This document shows positions 1 to 7,230 of a stretch of DNA of 35,928 bases, piece after piece. How positions within the stretch are numbered: the first letter of the stretch is position 1; every line of letters begins with the position of its first letter. The translations under genes were made by a program, and so were the position numbers. The notes under the pieces are model-generated. The model was not told where the DNA came from. It saw only the letters and a program-made list of their open reading frames with translations, and searched no databases. The DNA is from DATNFP01 sp035606335 (lineage in GTDB: Bacteria > Bacteroidota > Bacteroidia > Chitinophagales > Chitinophagaceae): positions 1 to 35,928 of the forward strand of contig DATNFP010000173.1 of NCBI GenBank assembly GCA_035606335.1. The letters run 5' to 3'.

Positions 1-444
1 GACGTGAGAATATATATTGATACTGCCATACTTTTCACTTTTCATGGCCGCAGATATAGTTACATTGATGCTAGCATGTATAACTGCAATGGCAGCGGCT
101 GCCTGGAAACTTATCATTTTATAGCTGACTTTACTACTAAAAAGCTGTATCAGTTTGTAATGTTTGCAGAGCCGAGCCTGGCAACACCCTATTTTGGCGA
201 TGTGAACAATGACGGGCAGCTCGACTTTGTGGTGCCTGAGTATGTATCGGTAGGCGTAAGCGGATTGCCATATAGCGATACAACGGAGGAAATGGAGTTG
301 AAGCCTTATACGCTGAACAAGAGTAGGCGCTTTGTACCTATAACTGACGAAAATAAACAGGAGTATTTTCTAATTGGGCAGTTTGACGGCGGGAATTTTA
401 CTCCACGAGATTTCCGGATCATTGCTGCAAGGTGGTGGGATTAA
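1..444 (+). CDS. FG-GAP/VCBS-like protein, C-terminal fragment (5' end outside window)
   Basis: The reading frame is open from the first base, so only the last ~147 residues are present and the true start lies upstream. A calcium-loop-like motif, DVNNDGQLDF (pattern DxNxDGxxD), at bases ~196-240 is typical of FG-GAP/VCBS blades in secreted or surface proteins. The rest is beta-rich with no recognisable catalytic motif. It ends with TAA 23 bp before the next gene on the same strand, so the two are probably co-transcribed. The FG-GAP assignment rests on this single motif; the overall function is unknown. Confidence 0.6.
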   Translation, partial: DVRIYIDTAILFTFHGRRYSYIDASMYNCNGSGCLETYHFIADFTTKKLYQFVMFAEPSLATPYFGDVNNDGQLDFVVPEYVSVGVSGLPYSDTTEEMELKPYTLNKSRRFVPITDENKQEYFLIGQFDGGNFTPRDFRIIAARWWD

Positions 445-467
445 TATTCATATAATCATTAAAGACT

Positions 468-815
468 ATGACAAGGATCTTCCCGCTTTTACTTTCAGTG
501 AGATTCCCCGAATGCATTATGCATGAGATAAGCGATGTTTTTGCCGTATTCGTATTGATACCCTATATATTGTATTGGGTAATTCCCGGGAAAAAAAATT
601 GCGTTCTGGGTGGTCTTCTTATTGGGCTTAATGCATTTTCATTGTTTCTGCATATTATTTCCCTTTCAATTTTTGTTGAATCCCATGAACGATTTATAGG
701 AGATTGCTATATTTTTTCGTCGGACACAGACAGGTACAAAATATTCCTGCTTCTCCTTTTTCTGTTGCTGGTGTTACCTTGGTATTACCATAAGCAGAAA
801 AAAAGATGGCATTAA
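468..815 (+). CDS. Small integral membrane protein of unknown function
   Basis: 115 residues starting at an ATG just downstream of the preceding gene. Three hydrophobic segments are visible, at about residues 20-40, 45-70 and 90-107, followed by a basic tail (HKQKKRWH) that suggests a cytoplasmic C-terminus. No enzymatic or transport motif is recognisable. The 23-bp spacing to the upstream FG-GAP-like gene suggests one transcript. The family is not recognised, and neither promoter nor terminator is evident. Confidence 0.5.
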   Translation: MTRIFPLLLSVRFPECIMHEISDVFAVFVLIPYILYWVIPGKKNCVLGGLLIGLNAFSLFLHIISLSIFVESHERFIGDCYIFSSDTDRYKIFLLLLFLLLVLPWYYHKQKKRWH

Positions 816-928
816 TTACTATGCATAAAACGCTCTGCCCGTGGCTTGTCGTATCACCTCTCCCAAAGCAAAGTAACCCAGATTACTGTATTTCCAGCCA
901 TGTTTCTTACCCAAACGTAAATTAATAG

Positions 929-1117
929 ATGCAACCAATCTCCAACAATAAACCCAAAGCTTTTTCCTATAGAAGAGTTTCCATTGACCGTGCGATCAGG
1001 ATATTAAAACGGAATGGCATTCAATCTGATGAAGAGCAAGCAAAAGTGATACTGGATTTTTTTTACCTGATTGCCAAAAGTATTTCAAAAAAAGAAATGC
1101 AACGAATTGGAATATAG
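929..1117 (+). CDS. Small conserved-looking hypothetical protein (62 aa)
   Basis: A short lysine/arginine-rich protein predicted to be mostly helical, with a core that reads IRILKRNGIQSDEEQAKVIL followed by DFFYLIAK. Small proteins of this style (KxNGxxxxxEEAxxILDFLYxxAK) recur in Bacteroidota genomes, often near mobile-element debris; this is recalled family knowledge, not a search result. It stands alone, followed by a possible tRNA-like scrap and then tRNA-Ser. The function is unknown, and the helical pattern could suit a small DNA-binding or regulatory protein. Confidence 0.5.
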   Translation: MQPISNNKPKAFSYRRVSIDRAIRILKRNGIQSDEEQAKVILDFFYLIAKSISKKEMQRIGI

Positions 1118-1320
1118 GACCAAAAGGGAGAATCGAACACCGAAATCACTGATTTTAGAGTGTCTTGAGCATTTTAAGCTGCAAAAAAAAATTGAAACCC
1201 GAATTTCGAAGTAATTATTGAACAACCTTTTTATGTATCAGTATTGCCAGTAATCCACTCATAAACAAAGCATTAAATAAAACAAAAAGGGCGATGCTCG
1301 CAATTGAACATCTCCTTAAG

Positions 1321-1409
1321 CGGAGAGACAGGGATTCGAACCCTGGATACCCTTTGACAGATATACACACTTTCCAGGCGTGCCTCTTCAACCACTCGAG
1401 CATCTCTCC
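1321..1409 (-). tRNA. tRNA-Ser (anticodon GGA)
   Basis: On the minus strand the acceptor arm GGAGAGA (1409-1403) pairs perfectly with TCTCTCC (1328-1322), followed by discriminator G at 1321. The anticodon arm is CACGC-CTGGAAA-GTGTG, with GGA at the anticodon positions. A long variable arm, as expected for a class II tRNA, precedes the T arm with GGTTCGAATCC. Length is 89 nt and the 3' CCA is not encoded. GGA reads UCC and UCU serine codons. Confidence 0.96.
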
Positions 1410-1424
1410 GTTTTGAATGGGTTG

Positions 1425-1432
1425 CAAATTTA
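1425..1432 (-). promoter_or_regulatory. Probable -7 element of the tRNA-Ser promoter
   Basis: The minus strand reads TAAATTTG, a full match to the Bacteroidota -7 core TAnnTTTG, 16 bp before the tRNA 5' end. The -33 position has TTC where TTG is preferred. It sits in the short gap after the TatD-family gene, so the tRNA can be transcribed independently of that operon. Confidence 0.5.
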
Positions 1433-1442
1433 ATCAAACTAA

Positions 1443-2207
1443 TCAGTTGGAGAAAATTTTTTCTGCGTTGCTGGTGGTGATGGTAGCGACCTCTGCCAGC
1501 GACATATTCTTTATTTCTGCTACTTTTTCAGCTATTAGCGGTATGTAGCTGCTTTCATTTCGCTTGCCACGATAGGGTACAGGTGAAAGATAAGGAGCAT
1601 CGGTTTCTAAAACTATATGCTCCAGTGATATTTCTTTTACTATATCAGGTAGTGTGCTTTTCTTGTAAGTTATTACCCCTCCAATGCCTAGGTATAATCC
1701 TAAATTGGTTATTTGTTTTGCTTCATCAAGAGTGCCACTAAAACAATGAAAAATGCCTTTAAGAACGCCTTGCTGTTTCCGGCTTACTATATCTATACAA
1801 TCAGCAGTAGATTCCCTGCTATGTATCACAATGGGTAAATTATATTGTAAGGCCCAGTCTATTTGTGTTTTGAATGCTTCAATCTGTTGTTCCTTAAATG
1901 TCAGGTCCCAGTAATAGTCAAGCCCAATCTCACCAACAGCATAGAATTTTCGCTGCGATAACCATTGTTCTACTATTTTTAATTCATCCAGGTAATTCTC
2001 CTTTATATAGGTAGGATGCAATCCCATCATCGGGAAGCAATGCTCCGGCCAGTGTTGTGCAATGCGTAGCATGTCGCTTATAGTGCTGCTGTCACAGTTA
2101 GGCATATACATCTTCGATACATTTGCATCTATTGCCCTGTATATCATTGCGTCTTCTTCAGCAGTAAACTGTTCGTCATATAAGTGGGTATGTGAGTCAA
2201 TATACAT
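1443..2207 (-). CDS. TatD family metal-dependent hydrolase (DNase)
   Basis: 254 residues, the usual TatD/YcfH length. It is an amidohydrolase-type TIM barrel expected to hydrolyse DNA (3'-5' exonuclease or quality-control nuclease) in the cytoplasm. The metal-binding signature is complete: HTH at residues 6-8, Glu93 in VGEIGLDYY, His129 in IHSRES, His154 in FHCFSG and Asp203 in ETDAPYL. The ATG lies 2 nt after the stop codon of the upstream deacetylase gene, so it is the last gene of a batD-batE-deacetylase-tatD run. Family assignment is firm; the precise substrate is not known. Confidence 0.95.
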   Translation of the reverse strand: MYIDSHTHLYDEQFTAEEDAMIYRAIDANVSKMYMPNCDSSTISDMLRIAQHWPEHCFPMMGLHPTYIKENYLDELKIVEQWLSQRKFYAVGEIGLDYYWDLTFKEQQIEAFKTQIDWALQYNLPIVIHSRESTADCIDIVSRKQQGVLKGIFHCFSGTLDEAKQITNLGLYLGIGGVITYKKSTLPDIVKEISLEHIVLETDAPYLSPVPYRGKRNESSYIPLIAEKVAEIKNMSLAEVATITTSNAEKIFSN

Positions 2208-2209
2208 GA

Positions 2210-2848
2210 TCAGTATTTAGGTAAGGCTTTTATTTTCCATTTTTTCTGTTGGCAAAATTCCAGTACGCGAGGCAGTGCGTAACTCATACGCTCCCACGCT
2301 TTATCACTATCATGAAAAATAATAATGGAGCCGGGGTTTATATTTTTCAGCACATTCTGCAGGCATTTTTCAGGTGTTATGCTCCGGTCGAAATCTGCGC
2401 TTAATACATTCCACATATATATTTTCCATGCAGGATTGCTATGTGCCAATACTTTCGCCTGCGATCTTTTTATTTTCCCGTATGGTGGGCGAAAGCAATG
2501 ACTATCTATATATTTGGATGCTTCATCAATGTTTGCTCTATATGTGGCATTATCATTTTTCCAGCCATTAAGATGGTTATGTGTATGATTGCCTATAGTG
2601 TGCCCTTTTTCAATAGTTTGTTTATAAACATCAGGATACAGCACTACATTTTTACCGATGCAAAAGAAAGTTGCTTTTGCATTGTATTTATCAAGCTGCT
2701 CCAAAATATAAGGTGTAGCTATAGGATGTGGCCCATCATCAAATGTGATGTAAACTGAAGGTTCAGTTTGTGCAGGCATACTCCATATAAGCTGTTTGGG
2801 AAATATTTTTTGAAGCCAATATGGTGTCTTTATCCAGTAGGTAACCAT
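2210..2848 (-). CDS. Polysaccharide deacetylase family protein (NodB domain)
   Basis: 212 residues from the ATG at 2848; an upstream in-frame TTG at 2860 would add four residues and is less likely. NodB motifs are present: TFDDGP (35-40, catalytic Asp and metal Asp), H88-T-x-x-H92 (metal ligands), RPPYG (120-124) and a late FHDSD with the catalytic His. Family members remove N-acetyl groups from GlcNAc polymers such as peptidoglycan or chitin oligomers. No signal peptide is visible; the start is aromatic and basic (VTYWIKTPYWLQK), so export is unclear. It lies between batE and the TatD gene in one operon, which fits a cell-envelope role without fixing the substrate. Confidence 0.92.
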   Translation of the reverse strand: MVTYWIKTPYWLQKIFPKQLIWSMPAQTEPSVYITFDDGPHPIATPYILEQLDKYNAKATFFCIGKNVVLYPDVYKQTIEKGHTIGNHTHNHLNGWKNDNATYRANIDEASKYIDSHCFRPPYGKIKRSQAKVLAHSNPAWKIYMWNVLSADFDRSITPEKCLQNVLKNINPGSIIIFHDSDKAWERMSYALPRVLEFCQQKKWKIKALPKY

Positions 2849-2882
2849 ATTACAAACCAACGAAAAATTGGGCAGATATGAA

Positions 2883-3635
2883 TTAAATTTTTACAATTGA
2901 GCTGGTTTGTATCCAGCCTGTGCGACCATCGGGTAGCTGCACTTCTGCCCAGCCGTTATTTTCCCCTTTCAGTTCTACTGTGGTGCCTTCGGGCACAAGG
3001 ATTTGAGGCTTGCCCTGATGTTGGCTGTTCATAAGCGGGGTATCATTATCCATTACCACTGCACCCTCGCTACTTATTTTATTGTTGGAAGCAGCGAAAG
3101 CAAGTGTAAGAAATACTGCCCATGTTACTATGAGGATACCTATCAATTGCGGAGGGATAGAAGATAATCCTTTGCGCAGGCGCCTAACAAGTGAAAAACC
3201 CAAAACAGAAAGAAATGCTATCAGGCTAAGTATGGCCCACATAGTAGCTTTAGTGCCTTCTGTAAGAAAATGCCACCACTGCACGAAGAATATCTCGTTA
3301 TTATTTTGAATACGATTGCTGACCCTGCTTTTGGCAAGAGATAGATTATCTTTTGCTTCTTTATATTCTGGATTTATGTGGAGTGCACGTTCATAGTTTA
3401 GTATGGCTGGCCCTATACGGTTAAGGCGATAGTAGGTATTGCCAAGATTGTAATAGACTTCAGCATTCCAGGGCTTTTGTGCTGCGATCTGCTCAAAATA
3501 ATATGCCGCACTATCGTATTCTTTTTGCTGGTAGAATTGATCGCCTTTTTGCCATAATACATTATATGGCTCAGCAGCAAAGCAACGCAATGTGGCAAGC
3601 AATATAAAAATTACTATGATCGATCCTTTTTTCAT
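2883..3635 (-). CDS. batE: BatE-like protein: TPR plus SH3 domain, membrane anchored
   Basis: 250 residues. An N-terminal signal sequence (~1-20) is followed by about two and a half TPR units (~25-105, including AEVYYNLGNTYYRLNR and AILNYERALHINPEYKEAKD). Two membrane helices follow (~130-153 and ~163-183), then a C-terminal SH3-like domain (~190-250, ending GRTGWIQTSSIVKI). This order matches the Bacteroidota aerotolerance protein BatE, proposed to act with BatA-D at the inner membrane and periplasm in stress resistance. It starts 3 nt after the batD stop, so the two are co-translated. MoxR and BatA/BatB are not in the window. Confidence 0.85.
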   Translation of the reverse strand: MKKGSIIVIFILLATLRCFAAEPYNVLWQKGDQFYQQKEYDSAAYYFEQIAAQKPWNAEVYYNLGNTYYRLNRIGPAILNYERALHINPEYKEAKDNLSLAKSRVSNRIQNNNEIFFVQWWHFLTEGTKATMWAILSLIAFLSVLGFSLVRRLRKGLSSIPPQLIGILIVTWAVFLTLAFAASNNKISSEGAVVMDNDTPLMNSQHQGKPQILVPEGTTVELKGENNGWAEVQLPDGRTGWIQTSSIVKI

Positions 3636-3638
3636 TAT

Positions 3639-5657
3639 TTAAATTATTTCTTCAAGTTCGCTGATTACGTTTACTGCGTCTTTGTAGGCTTGATTCATTT
3701 GTTTTGTGCCGCCTACATTAGCATATAGGGCAGTTTCGCATTCAGAAACCACGTATTCAATTTTTTGTTGCAGGTCTGCAGGCACCTTACTATGATTTAA
3801 TGCTTCAAGCGCGCTCTCACGTGAAAGAGACGAAAGAGGGATATTGAGTTTGTCACTCAGATATAACCAAATGGCTTTGGATATTTCTACATAAAATGGC
3901 TTTTGCAGATTTTGCTTTAATAGTTTTTGGGCAGTTATCAGGCGTTGCAATGCTATTTTGTTGGCACGTCTTCTCTTTAGTGATATATAATCTTTCGATA
4001 ATTCTTCTTCTCTTCTTTTCCAGAATATGACCCCGATAAAGGCAAAAAATGGAATGCCGTACATAGACCAGTAAACTGGCGAAAATAATAATGGTTTATT
4101 ATTCAATGAAAGCTTATTCAATGGCTTTGTAGAGATGTTGTGTATATCTGCCAGAGCAGTATTATTTGAAACGGAAATAACATTAGGATTATAATGCTTA
4201 CCAGCCTTTACATGCATCATTATGGGCTGCGTTTGCAATGATACATACGATCCGCTTTGTGGATTGAAATAAGAAAACGCAACTGGTGGTATCGTATAGT
4301 CGCCGGGTGTATGTGGTGTTATTGAATAGGTGATGATCTTGGAGCCGCTTATGGTTGTTGTACGTCCTGTTACAGTATCTATCACTTGCGGGTCGAAGGT
4401 TTCAAGACCATTGGGTAGGTTAAGCTTAGGGGTTTCTATTAATTTAAGATTGCCGCTTCCTTTTATTGTTATCGTGAAGTTGGCAGCATCGTCGGTGGTG
4501 AGATTTTCTTTATCTATTTTGCTTGCAATGGTAAAATTGCCGACAGCACCACCAAAGTTGGCAGGCTTATTTGCTTCAGGTAATGGCGTTACTGTAATTT
4601 TTACCGGGGTGCTTTTTAAGTGTACTGGTATGTCTTTATATGCAACTGAATTGAAAAATGAGTTGTTGAAAAACGGATCGTTCATCATCAGGCTTCCAAA
4701 GTTTTTCATGAAGGGATCGTTGCCGAACATATCACCAAATGGATTTTGGCGTGTTTGCACAATAATACGTGCCACACCCTGGGCTTCGGCAGGATCCAGT
4801 TCCAATGTTCCTGTTTGCTGGGGGAACAGTGCGGATTTTTTCAAAAGAAATACCTGGTATTTTTGGCCATTTACGATTTCCTCGACAGGTTTTAAATTCC
4901 CTTTAGGCAATTCAAAATCCTGGGTCCAGAAGCCATTTAGAGAGGGGAGCTTGGATATGCCCACCTGCATCGGGATACGTGAGTATAATTTGTAACTGGC
5001 AGTAATTTGTTCGCCCACATGCACCTTGCTTTTATCTACCTCTACTTTTATGAATAGGTTTTTATTGAGATCTTTTTCATCAGTTATTTCTGCCTGCAAT
5101 TGTTTTTGTTGCTGTTTCATTTGCCTTTGTCTCTGCTGCATCATTTGCTGGCGTTGTTGCATCATTGCCGCAAAAGGATCAGGGCCATTGCCAAATGGAT
5201 CGTCTCCGAAAGGAGATTGCTGTGGCCGTTGTCTGGCGGCAATGCTTCCGGGCACTACCTGTATCTGTATGGGATTTGATTTGTAAGTATGCCCTGCATT
5301 ATCTTTTGCTATAAGTGTAGGGGCTGCCAATGCTCCGGTATGTTTAGGGCGCAGAACGTATGTCCAGGAGATATTAGATGTTTGCTGCACATTATTGCCC
5401 TGAATCATGATATTGCTCGAAGATGACTGAAAAGGCCCTGCAGCTACCACAAAATCATTCATCCCTTCGGGGCTCATCTGCTGTATATTCTTTGCATCCT
5501 GCAAGGTATAAGTAACTTGCAGCTGATCTTGCAATCCAATCTTGTTGGCATTTGCAGATGCAGTGAAAACTACGTTTTGTGCTACACCATAATTACAACC
5601 TGTCAGCACTAGCACGCATATAATGCAATACCGATAAATATGTTTTATGCGTTCCAT
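3639..5657 (-). CDS. batD: BatD family protein (oxygen-tolerance operon)
   Basis: 672 residues, typical for BatD. Features in order: signal peptide (1-~26); Ig-like beta domains in the periplasmic part (~28-490); a glutamine/methionine-rich stretch (~166-190); one transmembrane helix (~527-546, ending FWKRRE); and a helical cytoplasmic tail (~550-672). The signal peptide contains L-T-G-C at 18-21, which could be a lipobox, although Sec cleavage near VAQ-N (26-27) is equally plausible. The BatD role in aerotolerance is inferred from Bacteroides and Leptospira work and is still unclear. It is the first gene of the batD-batE-deacetylase-tatD operon, and a TAATTTTG -7 element lies 12 bp upstream of the ATG. 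Confidence 0.88.
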   Translation of the reverse strand: MERIKHIYRYCIICVLVLTGCNYGVAQNVVFTASANANKIGLQDQLQVTYTLQDAKNIQQMSPEGMNDFVVAAGPFQSSSSNIMIQGNNVQQTSNISWTYVLRPKHTGALAAPTLIAKDNAGHTYKSNPIQIQVVPGSIAARQRPQQSPFGDDPFGNGPDPFAAMMQQRQQMMQQRQRQMKQQQKQLQAEITDEKDLNKNLFIKVEVDKSKVHVGEQITASYKLYSRIPMQVGISKLPSLNGFWTQDFELPKGNLKPVEEIVNGQKYQVFLLKKSALFPQQTGTLELDPAEAQGVARIIVQTRQNPFGDMFGNDPFMKNFGSLMMNDPFFNNSFFNSVAYKDIPVHLKSTPVKITVTPLPEANKPANFGGAVGNFTIASKIDKENLTTDDAANFTITIKGSGNLKLIETPKLNLPNGLETFDPQVIDTVTGRTTTISGSKIITYSITPHTPGDYTIPPVAFSYFNPQSGSYVSLQTQPIMMHVKAGKHYNPNVISVSNNTALADIHNISTKPLNKLSLNNKPLLFSPVYWSMYGIPFFAFIGVIFWKRREEELSKDYISLKRRRANKIALQRLITAQKLLKQNLQKPFYVEISKAIWLYLSDKLNIPLSSLSRESALEALNHSKVPADLQQKIEYVVSECETALYANVGGTKQMNQAYKDAVNVISELEEII

Positions 5658-5668
5658 TTTGGTGACTA

Positions 5669-5676
5669 CAAAATTA
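5669..5676 (-). promoter_or_regulatory. Candidate -7 element for the batD operon
   Basis: The minus strand reads TAATTTTG, matching TAnnTTTG, 11 nt before the batD ATG. There is no clear TTG at the -33 position. If used, transcription would start almost at the ATG. Confidence 0.35.
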
Positions 5677-5734
5677 ATTCTGAACTCCCCTTTTTGGTAA
5701 GATTATACGGTTAAAGCTACGTTAAAAAGATTTT

Positions 5735-6439
5735 CTATAAGTCACCCTTTATAGGTCTCATCACGATAGTTTCCACATCGGCAGTGGCCGATAAAGTATA
5801 AGATGCCCATAACATATTTGCCACATCTTTTGTTTCCATCATTCGCTCTGCACCAAAGCCGCTTCCTGCCCATGAATCACTATAAGTAGCACCGGGACAA
5901 AGTGCAGTAACTTTTATGTTAAAGGATTTTAACTCCTCTCTCAGGTTTTCGGAGAAGCCCAATAAAGCATATTTAGTGATACCATAAGACCCACCGCTAG
6001 GGTATGCCTTCAAACTGGCAACAGAACACATATTAAAAATATGACCGCTTTGTTGTGCTTTCATGATGGGTAATATCTGCCTGCTTAAATGATAAGCGCT
6101 GAACATATTCAGAGACATCAATCTTTCAAAATGCCCTTCCGGTTCATCAGCAATGTGGCCGGGTAAAAATATACCGGCGTTATTAACCAGGACATCGATA
6201 GCAGGATACACGGATAGCACACTGTCTGCGAATGCTATTACCTGTTCTTTTATGCTCAGGTCAGCAGGTTGTGCAATGATGGAGGCCGTGGGATATTTTT
6301 CATTCCACTGTTGCTCTAATAGTTCAAGGTCACTTTTATTCCTTGAGCAAATAGCAACTGAAAATCCTTCTGATAAGAGTTTTTCTGCAATAGCCTTTCC
6401 TATTCCTTTGGTAGCTCCCGTGATGATTGCGTACGGCAT
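5735..6439 (-). CDS. Short-chain dehydrogenase/reductase (SDR), classical type
   Basis: 234 residues with the classical SDR signature: cofactor-binding TGATKGIG (7-14), NNAG (86-89), structural Asn111, a catalytic Ser within MCSVAS (137-142), and the YxxxK pair Tyr152/Lys156. Arg33 after the second strand favours NADP(H). It is predicted cytosolic. The relatively short C-terminus (~75 residues after the active site) resembles 3-ketoacyl-ACP-reductase-like or sepiapterin-reductase-like members, but the substrate cannot be read from sequence. It is transcribed divergently from the Dph6-like gene with only 39 bp between starts, so promoters must overlap there. Confidence 0.9.
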   Translation of the reverse strand: MPYAIITGATKGIGKAIAEKLLSEGFSVAICSRNKSDLELLEQQWNEKYPTASIIAQPADLSIKEQVIAFADSVLSVYPAIDVLVNNAGIFLPGHIADEPEGHFERLMSLNMFSAYHLSRQILPIMKAQQSGHIFNMCSVASLKAYPSGGSYGITKYALLGFSENLREELKSFNIKVTALCPGATYSDSWAGSGFGAERMMETKDVANMLWASYTLSATADVETIVMRPIKGDL

Positions 6440-6478
6440 TTTGTTTTATTTTACGAAAAATACTGCTTTACAAAGAAA

Positions 6479-7204
6479 ATGAATTCACAATTAAATAATG
6501 CTAATTTAAAAACGGTTTTGAACTGGAGCTCGGGAAAAGATGCTGCCATGGCATTCTATACATTGCAACGGAATAATTCTTATAAAGTTACCCACCTTCT
6601 TACGACGGTAAATAATGAGCATAATAGGGTTGTAATGCACGGTATCAGAGAGTCTTTATTGGATGAGCAGGCGAAAAGGATGCAACTGCCACTGATAAAG
6701 GTAAAGCTCCCGGCCGCGCCCGATGATGAACAATATAGGGCAGCGATGGAACAGACATTTGTGCAGTTGAAGAAAGAGGGTATTGTGGCCTCCGCCTTCG
6801 GAGATATTTTCCTGGAGGATTTAAAGACATACAGAGAAGAGCAATTAGCAAGAGTAGGTATAAAAGGTATATTCCCACTATGGGAAAAAAATACAAGAGA
6901 GCTTGTCCGTGAAGTGCAGAGAGCGGGAATAGAGGCAATGATAGTTTGTGTGAATGAAAAGTTTTTAGGGAAAGAATTTTTGGGCAGAAAAATAGATGAA
7001 ATGCTACTAAAAGATTTGCCTCCAAATGTAGACCCTTGCGGAGAAAATGGAGAGTTCCACACATTTGTTTATAATGCTCCCTTTTTTACAGCCCCCGTTC
7101 CCATAATCAAAGGCGAAATTGTATATAAAGCATACACTCCGGCAGTAAACGACCCTGATAAATGGAATACAGGTTTTTACTTTTTGGATCTGCTATTAGA
7201 TTAA
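6479..7204 (+). CDS. Dph6-like ATP pyrophosphatase (PP-loop, adenine nucleotide alpha hydrolase)
   Basis: 241 residues. The N-terminal PP-loop SSGKD (17-21, in LNWSSGKDAAMAF) is the ATP-pyrophosphatase signature, and later motifs (FGDIFLEDLKTYREEQ, and DPCGENGEFHTFVYNAP near 185-200) match the COG2102/DUF71 family. Archaeal and eukaryotic relatives include diphthine-ammonia ligase, but bacteria lack diphthamide on EF-G, so the bacterial substrate is unknown; an ATP-driven amidation of some acceptor is a reasonable inference. It ends in a strong inverted repeat shared with the convergent neighbour. Confidence 0.88.
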   Translation: MNSQLNNANLKTVLNWSSGKDAAMAFYTLQRNNSYKVTHLLTTVNNEHNRVVMHGIRESLLDEQAKRMQLPLIKVKLPAAPDDEQYRAAMEQTFVQLKKEGIVASAFGDIFLEDLKTYREEQLARVGIKGIFPLWEKNTRELVREVQRAGIEAMIVCVNEKFLGKEFLGRKIDEMLLKDLPPNVDPCGENGEFHTFVYNAPFFTAPVPIIKGEIVYKAYTPAVNDPDKWNTGFYFLDLLLD

Positions 7205-7229
7205 AAGGAAGCAATTCGCTTCCTTTTAA
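7201..7229. terminator. Bidirectional intrinsic terminator
   Basis: A perfect 12-bp stem, TTAAAAGGAAGC / GCTTCCTTTTAA, with a 5-nt loop AATTC and T-rich flanks on both strands. It lies between the convergent Dph6-like gene and the secreted-protein gene and overlaps the stop codon of the former. Confidence 0.8.
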
Positions 7230-7230
7230 T

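Noticed and set aside
1215..1427. Minus-strand reading frame of 70 codons
   Set aside because: It lies across the tRNA-Ser gene; the frame is a by-product of the tRNA sequence.
4330..4995. Plus-strand reading frame of 221 codons
   Set aside because: Fully antisense to batD, which has clear domain structure; the opposite frame has no recognisable protein features.
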